Positions 17,056 to 25,230 of a stretch of 41,667 bases of DNA are shown here, piece after piece. Every line of letters begins with the position of its first letter. Positions within the stretch are counted from its first letter, which is position 1. The stretch is from Spirosoma fluviale (lineage in GTDB: Bacteria > Bacteroidota > Bacteroidia > Cytophagales > Spirosomataceae), in assembly GCA_945906795.1 (NCBI GenBank), contig CAMDRO010000017.1, positions 1 to 41,667 on the forward strand. Reading direction: 5' to 3'. The notes beneath the pieces are model-generated. The model had not been told where the DNA came from. It worked only from the letters and a program-made list of their open reading frames with translations, and made no database searches. The position numbers and the translations under genes were made by a program.

Positions 17056-19605
17056 TTAGGCAATCATTTTTTCTGTCCTCCTAAATGTAGAGACAAATAA
17101 GCCAATAAAAATCAAAATAGATCCTACCCAAACTAAATTTATATAAGGCTTTTCTAATGCTTTAATGATAATTAAATCTTGTTGGGTTGTATTATAAGAA
17201 AAACTAAATTGTTGGGTTTGAGGGTTTATCGCGGTAAACTTAATTTTTATCCCCGTTTCCTCACTTTCAAATGCGGGCATAGCCACCATCCGATCTTTGA
17301 TGATGAAGGTAGGTGTTAGTTGGAACTGCTGAAAATTCTTTCCCAACACATTAAAATTAGCCCGAACGGCTGCATCATTTGGACCCAGCACGACATTTTC
17401 TACTTCGGTGACACGGGTGACATCCATCAAAATCGCCACAAAATCATTTAAGAATAGGGTATCTCCGATAGACACCGTCGCATCGACGGTTTGACTCCAT
17501 TGCTTTTCGGACCCGGCATCTGCGGCTAGGCGTGGATCTAAAGAAACATAGGTATAAATATCGTGATCCCATGCATGTTTGACATCTGGAGAAATGGCAG
17601 TTCCCATTTTGGGATTCATTTGCCAACGAGGAAACAGGGAGACGCTTTTCCCTTCTGCGTTTTTAAATTCCAATTCGTAATAATTATTTTCGGGTTCCAC
17701 GGTCAAGGTGTCTCCTTTTTTAGCGATGGATTTCCCTTCTTTTTCAATATTTTTCAAAGCAACTGCATGAAAATCACCTTCAATGATGTCAAAATCTTTG
17801 CGGTTAAAATACCCAGGCTTTCCTCTTAATTCTATTTTTCTACCCTTGTAGGTAACTAAATAATCCTGCATTTGCGCTCCTTGTCCTAGCCAAAGTGGTA
17901 AATTCTCCTTGTTTTCTTTATTGTCATCTTTCGTGAATTGCTCTACCTTATTAGAGATAGCAAAGCCAGATCGATTGAGCGAAACAACTTTGGAATAACC
18001 AGACGAAAACAAAACACCAATCAGCATAATCGCCAGACCTACATGGGAAAGCGCGCCTCCGGCAATGGAGAATTTTTGCTTGGTTAAAAACCACAATATT
18101 TGGCCATTCGCCATGAGTGAAAAAAGTCCGCTCCATAATAAAGCGATATATGGAATTTCATATACCTTTTCGAAATTAACGACTAAAACCGTTAGTAAAA
18201 CAGAAGTCAAAAGCGAAGAGTAGAGCGGCTTAAATGAAGTGGATTGTTTTAATTTCCCCCACCAAACATATTGGCCAATCCCACTTAAAAGTGCCACGGC
18301 CATAAATATCCAAATTTGAATTTTGCTGTAATGGGCAACTTGATCAGCAGGTAAAGCCATATTTGAAACCATACCAAAGGCTTCCGCAATTTTATTGTAT
18401 ACAGGAATGGACGTCGTAAAAATGAGTTGGAATGCCGACAAAGTCAACACAGAAGCTCCGACAAAAATCCAAAACTCCTTGTTGTAAATACCAATCTCCT
18501 TTTCATCCTTGGGTAAACTTTTCCAACGATAGGCCGCTAAAATAATGGCGCCTATTAAAAACGTAAACATGTAAATCAGGAGTTGGCCCGAAAGGCCTAA
18601 ATCTGTAAAAGAGTGAACGGACGCATTTCCTAGCACCCCAGACCGATTTAAAAAAGTAGAATAAAGTACCAAAATAAAGGTCGAAATGACTAAAATAATG
18701 GAAGTTTTCAGGGCTGCACTTGAATTCCGATGGGCAATCATGGTGTGAATGGCGCCAATTAAAACGAGCCAAGGAACGAAAGAGGCATTTTCCACCGGAT
18801 CCCAATTCCAATATCCTCCAAAATTTAAAGTCTCATAAGCCCAATAGGCACCCATGGTGATTCCAATTCCTAAAATGGCTGCTGAAAATGCAGCCCAAGG
18901 TAGAGCGGGTTTTATCCATTCGGTCAACTTATTTTTCCATAAACCTGCTATCAAATAAGCAAAAGGAACGAGTGTCAGTGCAAATCCTAAAAAGAGGGTA
19001 GGAGGATGTATCACCATCCAATAATTCTGCAATAATGGATTTAGGCCACGGCCATCTTTTGGAATGAAATTAGGCTGTAAACTCCAGACGGGTAAGTCGG
19101 GCTGCGCCTCTCTCAGCAAAAGAAAGGGGGACGATCCGATTTTTAAATCGATCCATGGAATAATGACACCTAAAATCATGGAGGTTAAAAAGGTTTGCAC
19201 TAAGGCAAAAACGGTCATCACGGGCGATTCCCATTTGGGATTTTTGATCATTAAAATCACCCCTAAAACGGCTTGCCAGAATATCCAAAGTAAAAACGAG
19301 CCTTCTTGGCCTTCCCAATAGCATGAAATCATGAACATGGTGGGCAGTGCTAAAGAGGAATGAGTGAACGCGTAGTGGTATTCAAAATAGTGATTGTGAA
19401 TAATGACAAAAAGGCTTGTAGCCACGCCAATCACTAACAGTAAATGAATAATAAATAAGGTTCTAGCCGTTTTTTTCCAATCATTTTTGGCAAGTTCATC
19501 GGATGCTTGAGTCGCCTTAAAATAAGAAAATGTGGCTAATGCGGCCGTTACAAATGACGCAATGACCATTAAATGACCCGTAGTGCCAATATTTTCGTGT
19601 ATCAT
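17056..19605 (-). CDS. ccmF: Cytochrome c maturation haem lyase subunit CcmF
   Basis: CcmF is the multi-spanning protein of the haem-apocytochrome ligation step on the periplasmic face. The 849-residue protein has 'YWEGQEGSFLLW' (about 96-107), conserved histidines ('HPPTLFLGF', 200-208) and the tryptophan-rich WWD haem-handling motif 'GGYWNWDPVENASFVPWL' (about 263-280). The long C-terminal periplasmic part (about 560-815) precedes a last helix at the very end. It begins two bases after the ccmE stop. It is longer than E. coli CcmF (647 aa), mainly through this C-terminal region. Confidence 0.94.
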   Translation of the reverse strand: MIHENIGTTGHLMVIASFVTAALATFSYFKATQASDELAKNDWKKTARTLFIIHLLLVIGVATSLFVIIHNHYFEYHYAFTHSSLALPTMFMISCYWEGQEGSFLLWIFWQAVLGVILMIKNPKWESPVMTVFALVQTFLTSMILGVIIPWIDLKIGSSPFLLLREAQPDLPVWSLQPNFIPKDGRGLNPLLQNYWMVIHPPTLFLGFALTLVPFAYLIAGLWKNKLTEWIKPALPWAAFSAAILGIGITMGAYWAYETLNFGGYWNWDPVENASFVPWLVLIGAIHTMIAHRNSSAALKTSIILVISTFILVLYSTFLNRSGVLGNASVHSFTDLGLSGQLLIYMFTFLIGAIILAAYRWKSLPKDEKEIGIYNKEFWIFVGASVLTLSAFQLIFTTSIPVYNKIAEAFGMVSNMALPADQVAHYSKIQIWIFMAVALLSGIGQYVWWGKLKQSTSFKPLYSSLLTSVLLTVLVVNFEKVYEIPYIALLWSGLFSLMANGQILWFLTKQKFSIAGGALSHVGLAIMLIGVLFSSGYSKVVSLNRSGFAISNKVEQFTKDDNKENKENLPLWLGQGAQMQDYLVTYKGRKIELRGKPGYFNRKDFDIIEGDFHAVALKNIEKEGKSIAKKGDTLTVEPENNYYELEFKNAEGKSVSLFPRWQMNPKMGTAISPDVKHAWDHDIYTYVSLDPRLAADAGSEKQWSQTVDATVSIGDTLFLNDFVAILMDVTRVTEVENVVLGPNDAAVRANFNVLGKNFQQFQLTPTFIIKDRMVAMPAFESEETGIKIKFTAINPQTQQFSFSYNTTQQDLIIIKALEKPYINLVWVGSILIFIGLFVSTFRRTEKMIA

Positions 19606-19607
19606 AT

Positions 19608-20051
19608 TTATTTTTTCGCTTCTAATGAAGCACTTGAATCTACAGAAATTTTACCCTCTTGATATTTGGATGGGCATTTTAAAAGAATTTTGTCGCAGTA
19701 AAAGATCTTGTCTGCTTTCATGCTTCCGACTAAAACAATTTTTTCGGATTTTTCAAAATCCTGAGGTTTTGGGGCGGCATAAATGACTTGGTTTTCCCGG
19801 CCTAGGCTATCTGACACCGTAAACTCTAGTCGGTTTGCATCCAAGGCAGGATTAAATACCATCCCTATAATCTTTCCTTGAGCGTCTTTTTTAAGTTTTC
19901 CTACCACGTGGACTTTTTGGGATGGGTCAGATTTCGAAATTTTTTCGGCTTCATCAAAGCCGACATAGGTACTCGCATCGCTCGTCGTAATTAAAATAAT
20001 ACCGATGGCAATGGCCACTAAAATCAAACCGATGATATGTGTTTTTTTCAT
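19608..20051 (-). CDS. ccmE: Cytochrome c maturation haem chaperone CcmE, variant CxxxY type
   Basis: CcmE carries haem covalently between CcmC and CcmF. The 147-residue protein has an N-terminal membrane anchor (about 5-22) and the OB-fold periplasmic domain ('VHVVGKLKKDAQGKII' ... 'KIVLVGSMKADKIFYCD'). Where E. coli has the haem-binding His-x-x-x-Tyr (H130...Y134), this protein reads 'LLKCPSKYQ', giving Cys126-x-x-x-Tyr130; the codon at 19674-19676 is TGC. Such CxxxY CcmE proteins are known from archaea and some bacteria that lack CcmH. There is one extra cysteine (C119). The gene abuts ccmD and ccmF with one- to two-base gaps. Confidence 0.92.
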   Translation of the reverse strand: MKKTHIIGLILVAIAIGIILITTSDASTYVGFDEAEKISKSDPSQKVHVVGKLKKDAQGKIIGMVFNPALDANRLEFTVSDSLGRENQVIYAAPKPQDFEKSEKIVLVGSMKADKIFYCDKILLKCPSKYQEGKISVDSSASLEAKK

Positions 20052-20052
20052 A

Positions 20053-20271
20053 TTAAACTTTCTTAGAAATCTCTTTTTCTAGTTGGGTAATTTTTTTGCC
20101 CAAATTGAAAAGATAGATAAATAGACCTACGAGTATCAACAAAACAACCGAAATAACCACGTAGATTTTTCCATCTGCACGGAATTGATCCGCCATTTCT
20201 ATGTCGGCTTGTTGGGCTATTCCACTAAAACTGCTAACTAAAAGAATCAATAAAGTGTTTAAAAATTTCAT
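20053..20271 (-). CDS. ccmD: CcmD-like small membrane protein
   Basis: The 72-residue protein has a signal-peptide-like N-terminus (cleavage likely near 'GIAQQ', about residue 19), a single membrane helix (about 35-55) and a basic, probably coiled tail ('LGKKITQLEKEISKKV'). CcmD links CcmC to holo-CcmE and helps its release. Position between ccmC and ccmE supports the call, as sequence conservation in this family is weak. The stop and the ccmE start are one base apart. Confidence 0.8.
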   Translation of the reverse strand: MKFLNTLLILLVSSFSGIAQQADIEMADQFRADGKIYVVISVVLLILVGLFIYLFNLGKKITQLEKEISKKV

Positions 20272-20273
20272 GT

Positions 20274-20948
20274 CTATTCGTTTTCTGATATTAAATATGC
20301 TAGTTTTTTAATTCGAATTCTAAGGTTTGTGATCCAATAGCCTAACATGGTCCAAGCTATAATTGCCGGGTAAAAGACCAACCGCATGTTGGAATCTAAA
20401 TCATATTTTGAAAATCCTGGATTTCCTCCATTTCCGGGATGCAGTGAATCGGTCATGCGCGGCAAAATCCATATCAAAATCATGAAAATAACAAAGGCAA
20501 AAATATTATAAACATTTGAGATTCTTGCTTTTTGCTGTTCATCGGGCATGGATGAACGAACTAAACCGTAGGCTAGATAAATCAATAGACCTATCGCAAC
20601 TGAATTTAATTTGGGATCGTTGGTCCACCAATCTCCCCAAGTGAATTTAGCCCAAAGACTACCTGTGACTAAACCTAAGGTGGCAAAAACCAAACCCGTT
20701 TCCACATAGGCATTGGAGATGATATCACTTTTAATATCCGATTTTCGAAGGTATTGAATCGAGTGGTACACAGATGTACCCAATAAAAAAATCATGGTAA
20801 ACCACATGGTTACGTGAAAATATAAATTTCTCACGGTTTCATTCAAAATCGCTTGTCGGGGCACCTTTCCCATAAAACCCGCCCAAATCGTGTAGGCCAA
20901 CAGTAGCATACAAGCTATTTTCCAATAATTCTTTTTTAATGTCTCCAT
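20274..20948 (-). CDS. ccmC: Cytochrome c maturation haem-handling protein CcmC
   Basis: CcmC loads haem onto CcmE. The 224-residue protein has six predicted helices and the WWD-type motif 'WGDWWTNDPKLNSV' (104-117), plus histidines flanking it (H45 in 'YFHVTMWF' and 'SLHPGNGG' in the later periplasmic loop) that suit axial haem ligation. Its ATG overlaps the ccmB end by 13 bases, and ccmD begins two bases after its stop. Confidence 0.94.
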   Translation of the reverse strand: METLKKNYWKIACMLLLAYTIWAGFMGKVPRQAILNETVRNLYFHVTMWFTMIFLLGTSVYHSIQYLRKSDIKSDIISNAYVETGLVFATLGLVTGSLWAKFTWGDWWTNDPKLNSVAIGLLIYLAYGLVRSSMPDEQQKARISNVYNIFAFVIFMILIWILPRMTDSLHPGNGGNPGFSKYDLDSNMRLVFYPAIIAWTMLGYWITNLRIRIKKLAYLISENE

Positions 20949-21604
20949 ATGTAGGGAAATAAAATTCCTGATAATACCATAACAATTACATCTAAAGAGG
21001 CTAAAGTAGCCATTTCATCCCAATTCTCCTGAATGGATATCCCATCCATCGCACTTTTTGAGAGTTTAAGTAAGAGCAATAAGAGCGGAATAATGATGGG
21101 AAAACTTAGGACCGACATCAATGTGGCCGAATTTTCGCCTTGAGCAGCTATTCCTGCGACCATCGTGAGTGTAGCTGAAAAACCAATCGACCCCAATAGC
21201 AAAGAGAGTAGATATAAAGGTAAATTCCCCACCGGATTGCCCATGACCCATGAATAAAATAATATACCCACAAACGAAATGCCGATCATCACAAGGGCAT
21301 TGTACACAATTTTTGAGTAAATGACCGCTTCTGGGCTAACGATCGAATAATAAAATATATTTCGCTGTTTTGATTCTTGCGTGAAACTTTTGCCGATGGC
21401 GTTGACGGCGATAAATAAGATAATTAGCCAAAACAAGGTATTCCAAGTAATGGGATTGATGGCTTGTTGCTTGGCCTTAAAAGATAAATAACAAACGAAT
21501 ATAGTCGAGGCTAAATACAAGAGTAATCCATGAATCGCGTATTTCTGACGCCATTCCATTTGGATTTCTTTTTTAACCAACATGCGTATTTCGTTTATTA
21601 GCAT
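20936..21604 (-). CDS. ccmB: Haem exporter membrane subunit CcmB
   Basis: CcmB is the permease of the CcmAB ABC complex that releases holo-CcmE from CcmC. The 222-residue protein starts with 'LVKKEIQMEWRQKYAIHG', typical of Bacteroidota CcmB, followed by six hydrophobic segments. An in-frame ATG at 21581-21583 is an alternative start seven codons in. It is the first gene of the operon; the ATPase subunit ccmA is not adjacent, and the upstream neighbour is the divergent feoA. Confidence 0.92.
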   Translation of the reverse strand: MLINEIRMLVKKEIQMEWRQKYAIHGLLLYLASTIFVCYLSFKAKQQAINPITWNTLFWLIILFIAVNAIGKSFTQESKQRNIFYYSIVSPEAVIYSKIVYNALVMIGISFVGILFYSWVMGNPVGNLPLYLLSLLLGSIGFSATLTMVAGIAAQGENSATLMSVLSFPIIIPLLLLLLKLSKSAMDGISIQENWDEMATLASLDVIVMVLSGILFPYIWRH

Positions 21605-21697
21605 AAATTAATCTAATCGGACCCGCAATTTACGACAGAAAATTTGCTTTAAGGAATATTATATAAGTATTTTACCCTGGGATTAATCGTAAATCTG

Positions 21698-21711
21698 TTG
21701 ATTTAAATCTT
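21698..21711. promoter_or_regulatory. Possible degenerate FNR/Crp-like site between ccmB and feoA
   Basis: TTGATTTAAATCTT keeps one full half site TTGAT and the core of the second (ATC), against the FNR pattern TTGAT-N4-ATCAA. It lies in the 218-base divergent gap, where oxygen control of cytochrome c assembly and ferrous iron uptake would make sense. The second half site is poor, so chance is a real explanation. Confidence 0.25.
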
Positions 21712-21748
21712 TCAGCTGTAAACATCAAATTAAATCTCTACTCGATCA

Positions 21749-21779
21749 TTTTTTAGCTCAGATATACTTAGTACATTTG
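21749..21779 (+). promoter_or_regulatory. Candidate feoAB promoter
   Basis: TACATTTG (21772-21779) is an exact TAnnTTTG -7 box. A T-run (21749-21754) lies 17 bases upstream where TTTG is expected. Transcription would begin about 37 bases before the feoA ATG. Confidence 0.45.
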
Positions 21780-21822
21780 TAGCTAATTTTGAATAATTCT
21801 AAATAGGAAAGCTTAGTTCTAT

Positions 21823-22047
21823 ATGCGTACAGTAGCAGATTTGGGTATTGGTGAACATGGGTTTATTTCAGGCTTTACGGATGAAAAACTTTCATTAAAA
21901 TTATTAGAAATGGGTTGCTTGCCAGGTACGGAAGTTATTTTAACGCATCATGCCCCATTCGGCGACCCTATTGCCATAAAAGTTTCAGGTTACACTTTAT
22001 CGATGCGAAGAGAAGAGGCGGCCACCATCCTAATTAATAACATATAA
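21823..22047 (+). CDS. feoA: Ferrous iron transport protein FeoA
   Basis: FeoA is a small SH3-like cytoplasmic partner of the FeoB iron channel. The 74-residue protein shows the family pattern 'ADLGIGEHGFISGF', 'KLLEMGCLPGTEV' and 'GDPIAIKVSGYTLSMRREEA'. The length is normal. The next gene, feoB, begins one base after its stop, giving the usual FeoA-FeoB operon. No metal-responsive riboswitch or Fur-type box was evident in the upstream gap. Confidence 0.95.
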   Translation: MRTVADLGIGEHGFISGFTDEKLSLKLLEMGCLPGTEVILTHHAPFGDPIAIKVSGYTLSMRREEAATILINNI

Positions 22048-22048
22048 A

Positions 22049-24175
22049 TTGGCTAAAATTCCTAAAATAGCACTGATTGGAAACCCGAATGCGGGGAAGT
22101 CGTCTTTGTTCAATACATTGACTGGCCTTCGTCAAAAAACCGGAAATTTCCCTGGTGTGACCATGGATAAATTGACTGGAATATGGCAATTAGGTCCCAA
22201 AAATGAAATCGAGGTTTTAGATTTACCGGGTATATATAGTATTTATCCAAAGTCCATCGACGAGGAATTAGTGATTAATATTTTGGGAAATCCGGCACAT
22301 CCTGATTATCCTGATATGGTCATTGTCGTGGCAGATGCATCTAACTTAAAGCGAAATTTATTGCTTTTTTCTCAAGTTCGTGACTTGGGAATTCCTACTG
22401 TTTTGGCTCTCAATATGATTGATGTAGCGGAAAATGAAGGATATGTGATCAACTCGATCAAGTTAGCTCGGGAACTCAGTGTTGAGGTGGCGGAGGTAAA
22501 TGCTAAAAAAGGGATTGGGGTTAATGGATTAAAATTAGCGGTTCAAAAAACCTTAAAAAATCGATTTGCATCCAATGATGGCTTGCCACTTCCGGTATCG
22601 GATGAGCTGATCGACGAAATTCAGGCGGCTTTTGGAGAGGTGGATCCTTACCGCAGTTTGCTTTGGCTGATGGAACATGATCGAATGAAAATGTTTACGA
22701 AAGATCAGTGTGCTGATTTGGATCGAATCATGGTCAAACATGATTTTGAACCTAAAAAATACAAATCGGCCGAAACTGTGAAACGCTATGAGTTTTTAAC
22801 GGAGGTGGTCGACCGTTGTGTGATTAATTTAAATAGGCAATGGGATGCCGTACCTGTGAAAACGTGGACTGACCGATTAGATAAATTATTTCTACATCCT
22901 GTAGGCGGATATTTGTTTTTTTTGGCGATTTTATTTGTCATGTTTCAAGCCGTTTTTACTTGGGCCACGTATCCCATGGATGCCATCGACGCGGGGGTAG
23001 CTTTTTTAAATGATTGGTTGAAAGGCATACTTCCCGAATCAACCTTCAGAGGATTATTAACCGATGGATTAATTGCAGGAATTGGAGGGGTGTTGATCTT
23101 TATTCCACAAATTGCTTTTTTGTTTTTCTTTATTTCTATGTTGGAGGAAACGGGATATATGTCACGCGTGATGTTCATTATGGATAAATTGATGCGCCGA
23201 TTTGGATTAAATGGGAAGTCGGTCGTACCCCTGCTCTCCAGTGTGGCCTGTGCGGTGCCTGCCATTATGAGTACTCGGTCGATCGGCTCAAGAAAAGATC
23301 GGTTGATTACTATTTTGGTGACGCCTTTGATGTCTTGTTCGGCCCGATTACCTATTTATACGGTGTTAATTGCCTTAGTGGTTCCTGAAAAAAATACCTT
23401 ATTTGGGTTGTTTAACCTGCAAGGCTTCGTATTATTCATCTTGTATATGTTGGGCTTTTTCATGGCTTTATTTTCCGCCTACATCATGAAATTGATTCTA
23501 AAAGCAAAGGAAAAGAGTTACTTCATCATGGAATTACCCACCTATAAAGCACCGAGATTTAAGCATGTGAGCTACACTATTTTGAATAATGTGAAGGTTT
23601 TTGTTTTTGAAGCGGGTAAAGTCATTGTTGCTATTTCGATTATATTATGGGTATTAGCCAGCTATGGACCAGGAAACAGCATGAAAGATGCTTCGGATCG
23701 AATTAAAATTCAAAACCCAAATTTATCAGGTGTTGAACTTAGTAATAAAATTGCCGGGGAAAAATTAGAAAATTCCTACGCGGGTCATTTTGGTAAGTTT
23801 ATCGAACCGGCTATCAGGCCTTTGGGCTATGATTGGAAAATAGGCATTGCGTTGATCACTTCATTTGCGGCCCGTGAGGTATTTGTAGGCACCATGTCGA
23901 CCATTTATAGCTTAGGGGGTGAGATTGACAATGAAAATGCGACGATCAAAAATAGAATGCGTGCCGAGATAAATCCCCAAACAGGAAAACCGATGTATGA
24001 TCTGGCTCTAGGGTTCTCACTGCTAATTTTCTATGCCTTTGCTATGCAATGCATGAGCACGTTGGCAACGACCTACCGTGAAACCAAATCATGGAAATAC
24101 CCTCTAATTCAATTTGGTTACATGACCGCATTAGCTTACATATCTGCTTTTTTGGTCTACCAAGCGCTCTCTTAA
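22049..24175 (+). CDS. feoB: Ferrous iron transporter FeoB (TTG start)
   Basis: FeoB takes up Fe(II) across the inner membrane. The 708-residue protein has the N-terminal GTPase domain with G1 'GNPNAGKSS' (11-19), G2 'PGVTMD', G3 'DLPGIYS' and G4 'NMID'. The membrane part carries the two Gate motifs around 'PLLSSVACAVPAIMSTR' and 'TPLMSCSARLPIYTVLI'. The start must be TTG at 22049, because the first in-frame ATG lies inside the GTPase domain and would remove G1. The 3' end overlaps the convergent thioesterase gene by four bases. Confidence 0.95.
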   Translation: MAKIPKIALIGNPNAGKSSLFNTLTGLRQKTGNFPGVTMDKLTGIWQLGPKNEIEVLDLPGIYSIYPKSIDEELVINILGNPAHPDYPDMVIVVADASNLKRNLLLFSQVRDLGIPTVLALNMIDVAENEGYVINSIKLARELSVEVAEVNAKKGIGVNGLKLAVQKTLKNRFASNDGLPLPVSDELIDEIQAAFGEVDPYRSLLWLMEHDRMKMFTKDQCADLDRIMVKHDFEPKKYKSAETVKRYEFLTEVVDRCVINLNRQWDAVPVKTWTDRLDKLFLHPVGGYLFFLAILFVMFQAVFTWATYPMDAIDAGVAFLNDWLKGILPESTFRGLLTDGLIAGIGGVLIFIPQIAFLFFFISMLEETGYMSRVMFIMDKLMRRFGLNGKSVVPLLSSVACAVPAIMSTRSIGSRKDRLITILVTPLMSCSARLPIYTVLIALVVPEKNTLFGLFNLQGFVLFILYMLGFFMALFSAYIMKLILKAKEKSYFIMELPTYKAPRFKHVSYTILNNVKVFVFEAGKVIVAISIILWVLASYGPGNSMKDASDRIKIQNPNLSGVELSNKIAGEKLENSYAGHFGKFIEPAIRPLGYDWKIGIALITSFAAREVFVGTMSTIYSLGGEIDNENATIKNRMRAEINPQTGKPMYDLALGFSLLIFYAFAMQCMSTLATTYRETKSWKYPLIQFGYMTALAYISAFLVYQALS

Positions 24176-24621
24176 ATTTTAATGGATATGGAAGTGGCTG
24201 CTAAATTGCTTGTGGCTTTGGCCAAAATTTTCCCTTTCTGATTGTACATTTTAGCTTCTACATTCGCGATTTTTTTACCCACTCGGTACACCTCTGACGT
24301 TACCGTAATTTTTTCACCTGCTTTAGCTCCATAGAGAAAGTCCACATGTAAATTGACGGTTACATATAAGTGATCTATTTCCACGGTGATGAGGCTCATG
24401 CCCATGATTTCATCCAACATCGTTGAAATAATTCCCCCGTGCAATACGCCAGCATGATTACATTGGTCGGATCTTACGTCAAATTCGGCTGTAATTGAGC
24501 CTAATTTGGCATGCTTCAAGGTGCCATCTAGCCACGCAGATACTGGGTTTGGATTTCCGTCAACAATCTTGCGATCTAAATTTTGATTCAAAAACTGAAG
24601 AACCGTTTCGTTTGGTTTCAT
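24172..24621 (-). CDS. PaaI-type hotdog thioesterase
   Basis: The 149-residue protein has 'AGVLHGGIISTMLDEIMGM' with HGG at 61-63 followed by the acidic catalytic region D70-E71, and 'KAGEKITVTSEVYRVGKKIA' as in PaaI/DUF4442-like thioesterases. I start at the ATG at 24619-24621; the longer frame reaches back into the DUF2147 gene and adds a non-homologous leader. It follows the DUF2147 gene by 28 bases on the same strand. The acyl-CoA substrate is unknown; it is distinct from the thioesterase at 13953. Confidence 0.88.
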   Translation of the reverse strand: MKPNETVLQFLNQNLDRKIVDGNPNPVSAWLDGTLKHAKLGSITAEFDVRSDQCNHAGVLHGGIISTMLDEIMGMSLITVEIDHLYVTVNLHVDFLYGAKAGEKITVTSEVYRVGKKIANVEAKMYNQKGKILAKATSNLAATSISIKI

Positions 24622-24649
24622 ATAATTTGTCAGGCGGAAAAATAATTTT

Positions 24650-25069
24650 TTACGAGCGGGTCCAAGTAGAGGTTCGGCCAAACATGGGTACTCCCACATA
24701 GCCTCTTATATCGAGAACTTTGTTATTTTCTTTAACCTTTAAAATACAATCGTAGGTTTTGCCTGATTTAGGGTCATAAATTTTGCCATCTTCCCAAGCG
24801 GATCCTGTGAACTTAAAATCTTGAAGAATAACGGTATTTACAATATCTCTTGAACGCAATTTTGGATCTGGATTATTAATATCTTTTTTACCTGGTGTTT
24901 TTGACCATGTAATTTTGCCATAAAATTTATCGCCTTGTTTGTAAATATTGATTTTTCCGTCTTTTTCTTGGGAAAGCCATTCACCTAAAATGACATCAGG
25001 ACTTGAACTTGCCAATGAATTAGCATGTAAAATAAGGGTGCTTAGCAATAATAAAAAGGTTGTTTTCAT
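24650..25069 (-). CDS. Secreted DUF2147 family protein
   Basis: Starting at the ATG at 25067-25069, the 139-residue product has a signal peptide (about 1-20, 'KTTFLLLLSTLILHANS') and a single DUF2147 beta-barrel-like domain: 'ILGEWLSQEKDGKINIYKQG', 'YGKITWSK', 'GKIYDPKSGKTYDC' and 'LDIRGYVGVPMFGRTSTW'. The family is periplasmic or surface located, of unknown function, and common in Bacteroidota and Proteobacteria. A TATATTTG box lies 23 bases upstream of the start. Confidence 0.9.
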   Translation of the reverse strand: MKTTFLLLLSTLILHANSLASSSPDVILGEWLSQEKDGKINIYKQGDKFYGKITWSKTPGKKDINNPDPKLRSRDIVNTVILQDFKFTGSAWEDGKIYDPKSGKTYDCILKVKENNKVLDIRGYVGVPMFGRTSTWTRS

Positions 25070-25091
25070 CGATAGAGAATTTTTGAATGTA

Positions 25092-25099
25092 CAAATATA
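25092..25099 (-). promoter_or_regulatory. -7 promoter box of the DUF2147 gene
   Basis: The minus strand reads TATATTTG, an exact TAnnTTTG. The -33 region is weak. It shares the divergent gap with the better comA promoter. Confidence 0.45.
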
Positions 25100-25144
25100 G
25101 GGTGAAATCATGATAAATTACTAAACTAACAGAATTCGAAAAGG

Positions 25145-25176
25145 TTTGCTGACCTCATTCGGAATGCTTATTTTTG
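25145..25176 (+). promoter_or_regulatory. Promoter of the phosphosulfolactate synthase gene
   Basis: TTTG (25145-25148), then 20 bases, then TATTTTTG (25169-25176) match the Bacteroidota -33/-7 consensus in both boxes and spacing. The predicted start is near 25183, leaving a leader of about 48 bases. Confidence 0.62.
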
Positions 25177-25230
25177 TATTAAAATTTGTTTTTAGATTTA
25201 CATGGAGAATGTCACAGCTAATATCACAAT

